Of a DNA stretch of 57,662 bases, positions 1 to 8,794 are shown one piece after another. The first letter of the stretch is position 1; the number at the start of each line of letters is the position of its first letter. The position numbers and the translations under genes were made by a program. The DNA lies in assembly GCF_000158915.1 (NCBI RefSeq), contig NZ_GG657754.1:7549000-7606661 (forward strand), written 5' to 3'. The DNA comes from Streptomyces himastatinicus ATCC 53653 (GTDB taxonomy: Bacteria; Actinomycetota; Actinomycetes; Streptomycetales; Streptomycetaceae). The notes under the pieces were generated by a model, which saw only the letters and a list, made by a program, of their open reading frames with translations, was not told where the DNA came from and did no database searches.

Positions 1-650
1 TACGCAGCGCGGCCAGATCGCCGGGAGGCGGCGGCCCGCAACAGGGCGCGGGCGGCCGGGTCCGGCGTGCCGCGGGGCGGGAGTTCGAGGATCGCGTACG
101 CCACCTCCTGGTGCGGCGGGGCGGCGCTGGCCAGCATCACGAACCGCGCTCCGGGGAGCCGTGCCGCCACATGGCCCAGGTAGGGGTCCTGCTCGAACTC
201 CTCGGTCAGGAAGTCCATCGGGCCGAGGACACCGCAGAGCAACTGGGCGACGGCGCGACGCCGCGGGTGCCGTATGTCCTGGAGACGATCAGCCCATTCG
301 TCCTTGCCGAACTCGGCCGCCTCCTCCGCCCACTCCTCCTGATCGAGTTCCGTCAGCTCCTCCTCATCGGGGAGTTCTTCGCCGAGGAGGTCGAGCGCCT
401 CGTAGACGGAGGTCGCGACGCCGATGACGGCGAAGGAAGCGCCGTCCTCGTCCTCGTCCCAGTCGTCCTCGTCCGTCTCCTCGGCATCGGCGGGGGCCGG
501 GGCGCCGAAGAGTTCCGCGAGGTCGGCTTCGGTGAAGGTCAGCTCGTCCGGGTCGTACTGCACCACCGCGTAGCGCCCGCCGGTCAGCTCCTCCCGCAGC
601 GCCCCCGACTCGGCCTCCACCAGGCACCGCAACAGCTCATCAACATCCAT
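1..650 (-). CDS. Acidic hypothetical protein, cut by the left window edge
   Basis: Reads leftward from an ATG at 648-650 and stays open to base 1, so at least 216 residues are present and the C-terminus is missing. The N-terminal half is strongly acidic (runs of E and D around residues 50-100, for example EETDEDDWDEDEDG). The second half contains a more ordinary amphipathic stretch (RAVAQLLCGVLGPMDFLTEEF). There is no signal peptide or membrane segment, so a soluble cytosolic protein is likely. I do not recognise a family. It is divergent from the MFS gene at 762. Confidence 0.75.
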   Translation of the reverse strand, partial: MDVDELLRCLVEAESGALREELTGGRYAVVQYDPDELTFTEADLAELFGAPAPADAEETDEDDWDEDEDGASFAVIGVATSVYEALDLLGEELPDEEELTELDQEEWAEEAAEFGKDEWADRLQDIRHPRRRAVAQLLCGVLGPMDFLTEEFEQDPYLGHVAARLPGARFVMLASAAPPHQEVAYAILELPPRGTPDPAARALLRAAASRRSGRAA

Positions 651-761
651 GGCCGGGATTCTCACAGGTGGGTGTGACACATATTCCGTTGACCGAGGGA
701 GGTTTCGAGGAGGAATGTATCGCCTCGGTCGGGGGGACAACGGCATACGCGGGGGCGGTAA

Positions 762-2024
762 GTGGTGGCTGGTTCGGACATGGCCCGTGACCTGCACGTC
801 AAGGAGACCTCGTCTGATCTGCCGCTGTGGACAGCGGACTTCCGTCTGTTCTTCGCCGCCCGCACCACCTCACTGCTGGGCGACGCGATGCTCCCCGTTG
901 CGATCACGGCCGCCGTGATCCGGGCGGGTTACGGGGCGAGCGGGGTGGGCTACGCGCTCGCCGCGCTCGTAGCCCCGTTCGCAGCGCTGATCATCTTTGG
1001 TGGGGTGCTGTCCGACCGCCTCGGCGCCCGGCGACTGATGGTCGTCTCGGACATGGCCCGGCTGTGCTTTCAGGCGGTGCTCGCGCTGTTGTTCCTGCTG
1101 GGTACGCCGCAGCTGTGGCAGATCCTGGTGCTGCTGGCCCTGGTCGGGGCAGGTAGCGCGATCTTCCAGCCGGGAGTCGCCAGCATCACCCCGCGTATAG
1201 CCCAGGACGTGCAGAAGGCGAACGCCACCCTCCGCATCTCGGAGTCCGTCACCGGCGTGATCGGCCCGTCGCTGGCCGGCCTGCTGCTTGTGGTCTCCTC
1301 ACCGGCGACGGTGGTCGCCCTCGACGCCTTGACCTATGGGATCAGCGGCGCCTGCCTGTTGCTGCTCCGCTCGGTCCCGATGGGGCCGGACGCACGGGAG
1401 GGCGCCTCGTCGTTCCGGTCCGATCTTGTCGAGGGGTGGCGGGAGTTCCGGGCCAGAACCTGGCTGTGGAGTGTCATCGTCGTCTTCATGCTCTGGCAGC
1501 TGGCGGGTGCCGGGCCCATCATGACCCTCGGCAACAGCACGCTGGTCACCGACTACGGGGCATCGACGTTCGGCCTGGTCATGTCGTCCCTCGGGGTGGG
1601 AAGCGTGGTGGGCGGAATCATCGCGATCAGGCTCCGCCCGCGCTATCCACTCCGGGCCGGCGCCCTCTCCATGACCCTATGGGCGCTCATGCCGTTGGGA
1701 GTCGCCCTCGGCCTTCCCGCGCCGCTCGTCGCCGGGTGCTACGCGGTGAGCGGCGTGGGCAGTGCGTTCTGGATCGTCATGTTCCACACGAGCGTGCAGA
1801 CCCACATCCCGCAGGACGTCCTCGGCAGGGTGCACGCGTACGACGCGGCCGGCTCGCTGGTGATGAAGCCGGTGGGGCAGGCGGTGGCGGGGCCGCTCGC
1901 GGTCGTCGCGGGGACGGTGCCGCTGCTGTGGGTGTCCGCGTCCATGGCGCTCGTCGCCTGCGCCCTGCTGCTGATGATCCCGGCCGTGCGCGGCCTGAAG
2001 CGCGTGGAGCGCATGGAGCGTTGA
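762..2024 (+). CDS. MFS transporter (MFS_3, drug-efflux type)
   Basis: A 420-residue multi-pass membrane protein with about 12 hydrophobic segments. The opening DFRLFFAARTTSLLGDAMLP and the loop LSDRLGARRLM between TM2 and TM3 are typical of MFS_3 exporters related to macrolide efflux and EntS-type proteins. The substrate cannot be read from the sequence; export of a small molecule is inferred from the family. The start is uncertain: GTG at 762 gives the full frame, and an in-frame ATG at 780 (MARDLHVKE) is an equally good N-terminus. Neither has a strong ribosome-binding site. A strong GAGGAGGA-ATG at 715 opens a different frame. A hairpin at 2061-2080 follows the stop. Confidence 0.85.
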   Translation: MVAGSDMARDLHVKETSSDLPLWTADFRLFFAARTTSLLGDAMLPVAITAAVIRAGYGASGVGYALAALVAPFAALIIFGGVLSDRLGARRLMVVSDMARLCFQAVLALLFLLGTPQLWQILVLLALVGAGSAIFQPGVASITPRIAQDVQKANATLRISESVTGVIGPSLAGLLLVVSSPATVVALDALTYGISGACLLLLRSVPMGPDAREGASSFRSDLVEGWREFRARTWLWSVIVVFMLWQLAGAGPIMTLGNSTLVTDYGASTFGLVMSSLGVGSVVGGIIAIRLRPRYPLRAGALSMTLWALMPLGVALGLPAPLVAGCYAVSGVGSAFWIVMFHTSVQTHIPQDVLGRVHAYDAAGSLVMKPVGQAVAGPLAVVAGTVPLLWVSASMALVACALLLMIPAVRGLKRVERMER

Positions 2025-2060
2025 GCTGCCCGTGGCAACTGGCCCTAGCAGCTCCCGGGC

Positions 2061-2080
2061 GCCGCGCCAAGTGGCGCGGC
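2061..2080 (+). terminator. Hairpin downstream of the MFS gene
   Basis: Perfect inverted repeat GCCGCGCC, loop AAGT, GGCGCGGC, 37 bases after the MFS stop. There is no U-tract, which is usual for Streptomyces terminators. Probably separates the MFS gene from the demethylation operon. Confidence 0.6.
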
Positions 2081-2136
2081 AGCTCTCGATCTTGCAGGCG
2101 ATTCGCACGGTTTCCTGAGGGATCGCTTGATTGTCC

Positions 2137-2150
2137 GTGACGGGCGTCAC
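2137..2150. promoter_or_regulatory. Perfect palindrome upstream of the demethylation operon
   Basis: GTGACG-GG-CGTCAC is a perfect 14-bp palindrome ending 40 bp before the ATG at 2191. The position suits a repressor or activator site. No regulator gene is adjacent to the operon, so the cognate protein is unknown. Confidence 0.4.
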
Positions 2151-2190
2151 CTCCATGCTGGGCGGTGAATTCCTCAGGGAGGAGCGCCAC

Positions 2191-4236
2191 ATGTCCGCGC
2201 GAGCGATGGATCCCTTGCTCCAGCCCTTCACGATCAAGAGCCTCACCCTGCGCAACCGGGTGGTCAGCACCTCGCATGAACCGGCCTTCGGGGAAGAGGG
2301 GCTGCCCCGGGACCGGTATCGGATGTATCACCTGGAGAAGGCGCGGGGCGGCGTCGGGCTGACGATGATCGGCGGGTCGGCGGTCGTGTCGCCGGACAGC
2401 CCGCCGTCGTTCGGCAATCTGCTGCTCTACCGCGACGAGGTGGTGCCGTGGTTCCGCCGGCTGGCCGACGATGTGCACACCGCCGGGGCGGCAGTCATGT
2501 GCCAGATCACCCACCTGGGGCGGCGCACCAGCAACTACACCGGCGACTGGCTGCCGGTGCTCTCCGCGTCGCCGCTCAGGGAACCCGCCCACCGCGCGTT
2601 TCCCAAGGAGGCCGAGCGATGGGATCTGGACCGCGTCGTACGGGACTACGCGGACGCCGCCGCCCGCTGTGAGGCCGGGGGACTGGACGGGATCGAGATC
2701 CAGTCGTACGGACACTTCCTGGACAGTTTCCTGTCCCCGGCGACCAACCACCGGGACGACGAATTCGGCGGCAGCCTCGCGCACCGCATGGCCTTCCCGC
2801 GCCGGGTGATCCGCGCGATCCGGTCCGCCGTCGGGCCCGGATTCGTCGTCGGCATCCGCATGATGATGGACGAGGACCGGCCCGGCGGACTGACCCTGGA
2901 CGACGCGCTGACCGCGCTCCGCGCGTACATCGAGGACGGCATCGACTTCGTCAGCACCATCCGGGGCTCGATCGAGAGCGACGCCTCGCTGGCGAGGGCG
3001 ATCCCGTCCATGGGCACGCCCTCCGCGCCGTTCCTCGACTTCACCGCCGGGATCAAACGACGGCTCGATGTGCCGGTGATGCACGCGGGCCGCATCGCCG
3101 ACGTCGCCACCGCGCGGTACGCGGTGCGGGAGGGGCTGCTCGACCTGGTCGGCATGACCCGGGCCCAGATCGCCGATCCCCATCTCGTCGCCAAGGTGGC
3201 GGCCGGGGACGAGGACCGCATCCGGCCGTGCGTGGGGGCGAGTTACTGCCTCGACGCGATCTACGACTCCGGGGACACCAAATGCGTCCACAACCCCGCC
3301 ACGGGGCGGGAGCTGCGGCTGCCGCACACCGTTCCGCCCGCGGCCGAGCGGAAGAAGGCCGTGGTCGTGGGCGCCGGGCCCGCGGGCCTGGAAGCGGCCC
3401 GGGTGCTGGGCGAACGCGGCCATGAGGTGGTCGTGTTCGAGGCCGGTGACCGGCCAGGCGGGCAGATACGCATCGCCGCGTCCAACAGCCGCAGGCGGGA
3501 CCTCCTCGGCATCGTGGACTGGCGCGTCGACGAGTGCAAGGTGCTCGGCGTCGACCTGCGGCTCGGGGCGTTGGCCGAGGCGGCGGACGTCCTCGCGGAA
3601 CGCCCCGACCTCGTGCTCATCGCCACCGGCGGACTGCCCGACGCCTCCTTCCTCACCGAGGGCGCCGACCTCGTCTCCGACACCTGGGACGTCCTCGGCG
3701 GATGCCTGCGCCCCCGCGGACACGTGCTGGTCTACGACGACAACGGCGCCTATCCGGGCCTGGACGCCACCGAGCTGATGGCCCGCAAGGGCCTCGCCAT
3801 CGAGTACGTGACACCGGAACGCACCCTCGCCCCCGACGTCGGCAGCATGAACTCGCCCGCCTATCTGCGGGCGTTCGCCGAACACGGGGTACGCACCACC
3901 CTGGCCCACCGGCTGGTATCCGTACGCCGTACGACGGACGGGCGACTCACGGCGACGCTGCGCAGCGACTACGCGGACACGCAGTCGGAGCGGACCGTGG
4001 ACCACGTGGTGGTCGAGCACGGGACGCTGCCGCTCGCGGACCTCTACTGGGACCTGCTCCCCGCATCGAGCAACCACGGCCGCGTGGACCACCCCGCCCT
4101 GCTGGCCGGAGAGCCGCAGCGGGAGACCGCCAACCCCGAGGGCCGCTACCAGCTGTTCCGCATCGGGGACGCCGTCACCAGCCGCAACATCCACGCCGCG
4201 GTGCTCGACGCGCTGCGCCTGTGCCTGCCGATGTGA
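2191..4236 (+). CDS. Old-yellow-enzyme/TMADH-type FMN-FAD oxidoreductase, probable N-methyl demethylase (DgcA/StcD-like)
   Basis: 681 residues from the ATG at 2191, chosen because AGGGAGGAG lies six bases upstream; the frame is open further 5'. Residues about 8-340 form an OYE-type TIM barrel for FMN. A cysteine region follows (RPCVGASYCLDAIYD then KCVHN; C347, C353, C365). From about residue 390 there is a Rossmann dinucleotide domain with GAGPAG. This architecture is shared by trimethylamine dehydrogenase, 2,4-dienoyl-CoA reductase, and the dimethylglycine (DgcA) and N-methylproline (StcD) demethylases. The second of the four TMADH cluster cysteines is Ala here. The next two genes match a betaine Rieske demethylase and its reductase, so oxidative N-demethylation of the dimethylglycine or methylproline intermediate is inferred. 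Exact substrate unknown. Confidence 0.8.
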   Translation: MSARAMDPLLQPFTIKSLTLRNRVVSTSHEPAFGEEGLPRDRYRMYHLEKARGGVGLTMIGGSAVVSPDSPPSFGNLLLYRDEVVPWFRRLADDVHTAGAAVMCQITHLGRRTSNYTGDWLPVLSASPLREPAHRAFPKEAERWDLDRVVRDYADAAARCEAGGLDGIEIQSYGHFLDSFLSPATNHRDDEFGGSLAHRMAFPRRVIRAIRSAVGPGFVVGIRMMMDEDRPGGLTLDDALTALRAYIEDGIDFVSTIRGSIESDASLARAIPSMGTPSAPFLDFTAGIKRRLDVPVMHAGRIADVATARYAVREGLLDLVGMTRAQIADPHLVAKVAAGDEDRIRPCVGASYCLDAIYDSGDTKCVHNPATGRELRLPHTVPPAAERKKAVVVGAGPAGLEAARVLGERGHEVVVFEAGDRPGGQIRIAASNSRRRDLLGIVDWRVDECKVLGVDLRLGALAEAADVLAERPDLVLIATGGLPDASFLTEGADLVSDTWDVLGGCLRPRGHVLVYDDNGAYPGLDATELMARKGLAIEYVTPERTLAPDVGSMNSPAYLRAFAEHGVRTTLAHRLVSVRRTTDGRLTATLRSDYADTQSERTVDHVVVEHGTLPLADLYWDLLPASSNHGRVDHPALLAGEPQRETANPEGRYQLFRIGDAVTSRNIHAAVLDALRLCLPM

Positions 4237-4273
4237 ACCGGCCACCGCACCACCCTATGGAGAGGAGAGCAGC

Positions 4274-5545
4274 GTGAGCATCGTGACGACTTCGGACAGC
4301 ACCCAGGACGCGGTGGCGCGACGGGCCGTCGGCCACAGCCTGGAGGGACCCTTCTACACCGACCGGGAGTTCTACGCCCTCGACCTCGCGGCGATCTTCA
4401 CCCGCCAGTGGCTGTTCGTGGCCGTGGACGCCGAGATCCCCTGGCCGGGCGACTACACCACCGTGGACATCGGGCCGTACCCGGTCATCGTCCTGCGCGA
4501 CGACGAGGGCAATCCGCGCGCGTTCCACAACGTCTGCCGCCACCGCGGCGCCCGCCTCCTGGAGGATCGGTCCGGGTCGGTCGGCAACCTGGTCTGCGGC
4601 TACCACAAATGGACGTACGGAACGGACGGCGCACTCCGGTACGCCCCCTCCCAGCCGGGGGACTTCGACCGCGGGTGCTTCGGCCTCAAGGCGGTGCACG
4701 TGCGCAGCGTCGGCGGGCTCCTCTTCGTCTGCCTCGCCGACGACCCCCCGGCCGACTTCGGCGAGGTCGCCGCCCGCATCGAGCCGTATCTCCTGCCGCA
4801 CCGCCTGCGCGGGGCCAAGGTCGCGGCCCGGACCGACCTCGTCGAGGACGGCAACTGGAAGCTCGTGATGGAGAACAACCGGGAGTGCTACCACTGCGAC
4901 GGCCACCCCGAGCTGCTGCGCACGTTCTTCCCCACCTACGGCTACGCCGAGGAGGACATCCCCGCCCCGCTGCGCCCGGCGCACGAACGCTATCTGCGGA
5001 CCGACGCCGAGCTGCGCGCGACGTACGAGAGGCTCGGCCTGCCGTACGCGCTCATCGAGGAACTCGACGGCCGCACCACCGGTTTCCGCATCCAGCGCGA
5101 CGCGCTCGACCTGGCCGGTGAATCCTTCACCCCGGACGGCACCGCCGCCTGCCGCCGTCTGCTGGGCGATCTGCCCACGCCACGCCTCGGCCACCTCGCC
5201 CTGCACCTGCACCCCAACTCCTGGTTCCATGTGCTCGGCGACCACGCGATCACCTTCAGCGCCCTGCCGCTCGCCCCGGACAGGACACTGCTGCGCACCA
5301 CCTGGCTCGTCCACCCGGACGCCGAGGAGGGCGTCGACTACGACCGGGACACCCTCCTCAAGGTGTGGACGGCGACGAACGAGCAGGACGCGCGCCTCGT
5401 CGCCCGCGCCCAGCGGGGCGTCTCCAGCCCGGCCTATGTGCCCGGCCCGTACGCCCCGACGGAGTACCAGGTCGAGGCGTTCTGTAGCTGGTACATCGCC
5501 CGGCTGCGCGAGGAGCTGCGGCTGCGCGAGGGGCTGCGGCCATGA
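4274..5545 (+). CDS. Rieske non-haem iron oxygenase, alpha subunit (GbcA/Stc2-like betaine demethylase)
   Basis: 423 residues from a GTG preceded by GGAGAGGAG. The Rieske [2Fe-2S] ligands are visible as CRHRGA (C88, H90) and CGYH (C108, H111). The mononuclear iron site follows in ENNRECYHCDGHPE near residues 200-215. The ENNRECYHC signature is characteristic of the glycine betaine/carnitine/stachydrine branch rather than aromatic-ring dioxygenases. Expected reaction: O2-dependent removal of one N-methyl group as formaldehyde, using electrons from the reductase encoded next. It starts 37 bases after the demethylase gene and overlaps the reductase by four bases (ATGA), so the three are one operon. 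Whether the substrate is glycine betaine, proline betaine or another trimethylamine cannot be decided here. Confidence 0.85.
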   Translation: MSIVTTSDSTQDAVARRAVGHSLEGPFYTDREFYALDLAAIFTRQWLFVAVDAEIPWPGDYTTVDIGPYPVIVLRDDEGNPRAFHNVCRHRGARLLEDRSGSVGNLVCGYHKWTYGTDGALRYAPSQPGDFDRGCFGLKAVHVRSVGGLLFVCLADDPPADFGEVAARIEPYLLPHRLRGAKVAARTDLVEDGNWKLVMENNRECYHCDGHPELLRTFFPTYGYAEEDIPAPLRPAHERYLRTDAELRATYERLGLPYALIEELDGRTTGFRIQRDALDLAGESFTPDGTAACRRLLGDLPTPRLGHLALHLHPNSWFHVLGDHAITFSALPLAPDRTLLRTTWLVHPDAEEGVDYDRDTLLKVWTATNEQDARLVARAQRGVSSPAYVPGPYAPTEYQVEAFCSWYIARLREELRLREGLRP

Positions 5546-6546
5546 CAGGCGTGCTGGTGTGCAAGCAGGTCCGCGACGTCACCCGCGACACCAAGACCTT
5601 CGCCTTCGAACCGGCCGAGCCCACCCTCTTCCGGCACGACCCGGGCCAGTACCTCACGTTCACCTTCGAGATCGACGGCCAGGAGCTGCACCGCTGCTAC
5701 ACGCTCTCCTCCCCGCCGTCGCGTCCGCACCTCGCCGCGATCACCGTCAAACGCGTGCCCGGCGGCCGGGTGTCGAACTGGCTGCACGACCACCTGACCC
5801 CGGGCGACGCGGTGCGCGCCCGGGGCCCGCTCGGCGGGTTCTCGATGGTGCGGCACCCGGCGCCCGCGTACCTCTTCCTGTCCGGCGGCAGCGGGATCAC
5901 ACCGCTGATGTCCATGACCAGGACCCTGTACGACCTGGCGTCCCCGGCGGACGTGGTGTTCGTGCACAGCGCCCGCACCCCCGACGACATCCCCTTCCGG
6001 CAGGAACTGGAGCTGATGGCGGCGACCGCGCCACACCTCCGGGTCAGCCATGTCTGCGAGGACGACGGCGAAACGGAACGGTGGGAGGGCCACCGGGGCC
6101 GTCTCACCCTCGCCATGCTGCGGCAGACCGTCCCCGACCTCCTCCGCCGCGAGGTGTTCACCTGCGGCCCGCCGGGGTACATGCGGGCGGTCCGCCGGAT
6201 GCTGGCCGCGGCGGGGCTCCCGGCGGACCGCTGCCACGAGGAGAGCTTCGAGGCACCGGCCCCCACGACAGCCGATGTGGCCACGACCTTCGCGGTCGAA
6301 CTCGCCCGCAGCGGGCGGACCATCGCGTGCGACGCCGGTACCTCCGTCCTGGAGGCCGCGGCCCGAGCGGGGATCACCCTCCCCTCCTCCTGCGGACAGG
6401 GCCTGTGCGGTACGTGTGCGACGACCCTGGAGAAGGGCTCCGTCGACATGCGGCAGAACGGCGGCCTCCGCCCCGGGGACGTGGCACGGAACCAGATCCT
6501 CCTGTGCTGCTCAACGCCGTTGGAGGATCTGGTGATCGATGTCTGA
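5542..6546 (+). CDS. Ferredoxin-NAD(P)H reductase with C-terminal plant-type [2Fe-2S] domain (GbcB-like)
   Basis: 334 residues; the ATG overlaps the oxygenase stop (ATGA). The N-terminal FAD domain carries RCYTLSS near residue 50, the NAD domain carries LSGGSGITPLMSM near 112 and FTCGPPGYM near 208. The C-terminal ferredoxin domain has C-x4-C-x2-C (SSCGQGLCGTC, about 284-292) and a last Cys near 322. This FAD-NAD-ferredoxin order is that of GbcB and related Rieske-oxygenase reductases, so it should pass electrons from NAD(P)H to the oxygenase. Its 3' end overlaps the convergent MFS gene by 36 bases. Confidence 0.87.
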   Translation: MTGVLVCKQVRDVTRDTKTFAFEPAEPTLFRHDPGQYLTFTFEIDGQELHRCYTLSSPPSRPHLAAITVKRVPGGRVSNWLHDHLTPGDAVRARGPLGGFSMVRHPAPAYLFLSGGSGITPLMSMTRTLYDLASPADVVFVHSARTPDDIPFRQELELMAATAPHLRVSHVCEDDGETERWEGHRGRLTLAMLRQTVPDLLRREVFTCGPPGYMRAVRRMLAAAGLPADRCHEESFEAPAPTTADVATTFAVELARSGRTIACDAGTSVLEAAARAGITLPSSCGQGLCGTCATTLEKGSVDMRQNGGLRPGDVARNQILLCCSTPLEDLVIDV

Positions 6547-7776
6547 GGCGGCCGTGGGATGCGCCGCCGCGTGAGGCAGCGCGCCGACCAGGAAAGTGGC
6601 CGTCAGGGCGAGCGCGGTCAGGGCCACTCCGGCCCAGCTGAGCCAGGTCACCGCCGCGGTGAGCGGCATCCAGGCGGTCGCCAGCCCGACGGCGACCGCG
6701 GGCGCCCCGGAGCCCCAGTAGAACAGCAGATACAGGGCGGCCCCGATCCCCGCGCGCTGCCCGGGCGGGGTCCGCGCGTCGACCGCTCGCGCGGCGCCGC
6801 TGTAGGCGAGCCCGTGCCCGAGACCGGCGAGGACCGTGGAGCCGAGCGTGGCGGGCAGCGAGGCGGCCCCGGTGGACGCGAGCAGCACCAGGCTCCCGGC
6901 GAGCGCGGCGAGTCCGTACCGCTGGGCGGCGTACGCGGTGCGGCGCGCACCCGCGAGCTGCGCCAGCAGCGACCACACCAGGACGCTTCCCAGCACCCCG
7001 CCGGTCAGGGCCGGATGGTCGCCGTGCGGGGTCTGTTCGAGCAGCGCGGGCAGGAGGGCGAGATAGATGCCGACGACGGCCCAGGCGAGGAACCCGGTCA
7101 GCCCGGCGACGAGGAAGAGCGCCCGGAGGGCCGGTGGGATGTGCGGCCGGGTGGGGCGCCACCGCTGCCGTACCCGTTCCGCACCGGTGGTCGCGGGCAC
7201 GGTCCGGCGCAGCCGGTGCCACACCCAGCCCAGCAGGGCCAGATGCAGTACGTACGGAGTGGTCAGCATGCCGGGGACGTACTCGGCGAGCACGCCCGAG
7301 GCCACCGGCCCCAGGGCGGTGCCCGCCGCGAAGGCGAGGCCCGCGAGCAGTGGTCCGGCGACGCGGGCCGTGGGGCCGCGGTGCCGGGCGATGAGCGCTT
7401 GGGCCGCTCCGGTCGCCGCGCCCAGGGCCAGCGCGTGGCCGACCCGGCCGGTGAAGAGCCAGAAGGGGCTGTCGGCGAACAGGAAGCAGCACGAGCCCGC
7501 GGCGGCGAGCAGCACGCTCAACCGCAGCACCGGCCGGTCGCCGACGAGGTCCGCCGCGGGGCCGCACAGCAGCAGCGCCGGTCCGCTGACCAGCGCGAAC
7601 GTCGCGAAGAGCAGGGTCATCACCAGGTCGTCGTAGCCGAAGAGACGCTGGTAGTCGGGATAGAGCGGGCTGGGGAGATAGGCGCCCGCCGTCAGCACCA
7701 CCACCAGCAGTACGGTGGTCCGTACCGCCCGTTCGGCCCGTACCGCCCGTTCAGAAACAACCTGTTGATCAGCCAC
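6511..7776 (-). CDS. MFS transporter
   Basis: 421 residues with about 12 membrane segments; ATG at 7774-7776 (MADQQVVSERAV). The loop GPAADLVGDRPVLRLSVLL after TM2 is the usual MFS loop-2/3 motif in degenerate form. It is divergent from the LysR gene at 7850, a classical regulator-exporter pairing, so LysR-controlled export is likely. The substrate is not predictable. The stop at 6511 lies inside the end of the convergent reductase gene. Confidence 0.85.
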   Translation of the reverse strand: MADQQVVSERAVRAERAVRTTVLLVVVLTAGAYLPSPLYPDYQRLFGYDDLVMTLLFATFALVSGPALLLCGPAADLVGDRPVLRLSVLLAAAGSCCFLFADSPFWLFTGRVGHALALGAATGAAQALIARHRGPTARVAGPLLAGLAFAAGTALGPVASGVLAEYVPGMLTTPYVLHLALLGWVWHRLRRTVPATTGAERVRQRWRPTRPHIPPALRALFLVAGLTGFLAWAVVGIYLALLPALLEQTPHGDHPALTGGVLGSVLVWSLLAQLAGARRTAYAAQRYGLAALAGSLVLLASTGAASLPATLGSTVLAGLGHGLAYSGAARAVDARTPPGQRAGIGAALYLLFYWGSGAPAVAVGLATAWMPLTAAVTWLSWAGVALTALALTATFLVGALPHAAAHPTAASDIDHQILQRR

Positions 7777-7835
7777 GTCCGCCAGTGTGGGACCGAGCGG
7801 GCGCGAAGAAAATCAAACGGTTCTGGTCCTCACCG

Positions 7836-7850
7836 TGCAAACTATTTGCA
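7836..7850. promoter_or_regulatory. LysR operator candidate overlapping the LysR start codon
   Basis: TGCAAA-CTA-TTTGCA is a perfect 15-bp inverted repeat, AT-rich in a GC-rich background. Its last base is the A of the LysR ATG. It lies in the divergent promoter between the MFS and LysR genes. LysR proteins usually bind partly symmetric sites in such intergenic regions and repress themselves. No Shine-Dalgarno sequence is visible before the ATG, so a leaderless transcript is possible. Confidence 0.55.
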
Positions 7851-8755
7851 TGATTGACTCTCGGCTCCGGATCCTCCAGATGGTCGCCGAGCACGGCACG
7901 GTGACCGCCGCGGCGCAGGCGCTGCACTACACGCCGTCCGCCGTCTCCTACCAACTGCGCCAGCTCGCCGCCGAGGTCGGAACGGACCTGGTGGTGCAGC
8001 AAGGCCGCGGCATCCGTCTGACGAACGCGGCGCGCATCCTGCTGCGCCACGCGGAGCGCCTCCAGGAACAGTGGGAACGCGCCCGTGCCGAGCTGGCCGC
8101 CGCCGGGACCGAGCCCACCGGGCAGGTCACGCTGTGCGGGTTCTCCACCGCGGCCAGCCGTCTGCTGCCGCCCGCCGCGGCCGAGCTGCGCGACGCCCAC
8201 CCCCACCTCACGGTGCGGATCATCGAGGCCGAACCCGACCGCTGCTACGACCTGTTGCTGTCGGAAGCGGCCGACCTCGCGCTGCTCGTCGTCACCGCCG
8301 ACTCCCCGCCCATGACCGACCAGCGCTTCGACCAGCGGCCGCTGCTGGACGACCCGCTGGACCTGGTCGTCCCCCGGGACCACCCGCTGACCCGGCGGCA
8401 GCGGGTCACGCTGGCCGACGCCGCGCGCGAACCGTGGATCGTGGGCAACCCGGGCACGACGTACCACCAGTTGGTGCTCGCCGCCTGCATGAGCGCGGGC
8501 TTCACGCCCCATATCGCCCACCACGCGGACGAGTGGGGCACCGGAACCGCCCTGGTCGCCCATGGCTTCGGCGTCATCCTCGTACCGCGCCTGGCGCAGC
8601 TGAGCGAGGAGTCGCTGGTGGCGCGCATCCCGCTGCACGGTGAACCGGCCCCGGCCCGCCGCATCATGGCCGTCACCCGCCTCGGGGCCAGGGAGATACC
8701 CGTCCTCACCCGCGCCGTCGAGACGATCACCGACGCCGCCACGCGAGCCCTGTAA
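7850..8755 (+). CDS. LysR-family transcriptional regulator
   Basis: 301 residues. The N-terminal winged HTH (residues 1-60: MIDSRLRILQMVAEHGTVTA, then ALHYTPSAVSYQLRQL) is followed by a linker helix and a LysR substrate-binding domain (from about residue 90, TGQVTLCGFSTAASRLLPPA). The ATG at 7850 is chosen because the HTH begins immediately there; a GTG at 7787 would add 21 unconserved residues. It is divergent from an MFS exporter, which it probably controls. The effector is unknown. Confidence 0.88.
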   Translation: MIDSRLRILQMVAEHGTVTAAAQALHYTPSAVSYQLRQLAAEVGTDLVVQQGRGIRLTNAARILLRHAERLQEQWERARAELAAAGTEPTGQVTLCGFSTAASRLLPPAAAELRDAHPHLTVRIIEAEPDRCYDLLLSEAADLALLVVTADSPPMTDQRFDQRPLLDDPLDLVVPRDHPLTRRQRVTLADAAREPWIVGNPGTTYHQLVLAACMSAGFTPHIAHHADEWGTGTALVAHGFGVILVPRLAQLSEESLVARIPLHGEPAPARRIMAVTRLGAREIPVLTRAVETITDAATRAL

Positions 8756-8794
8756 GCCGCCACGAAGAGCCCCGTAAAAGCGGCGCACGAAGGG

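Noticed and set aside
1777..4245. Minus-strand open frame of 822 codons opposite the demethylase gene
   Set aside because: It is the mirror of a well-supported gene. Composition is G/A/V/R-rich without any domain, as expected for the antisense of high-GC codons.
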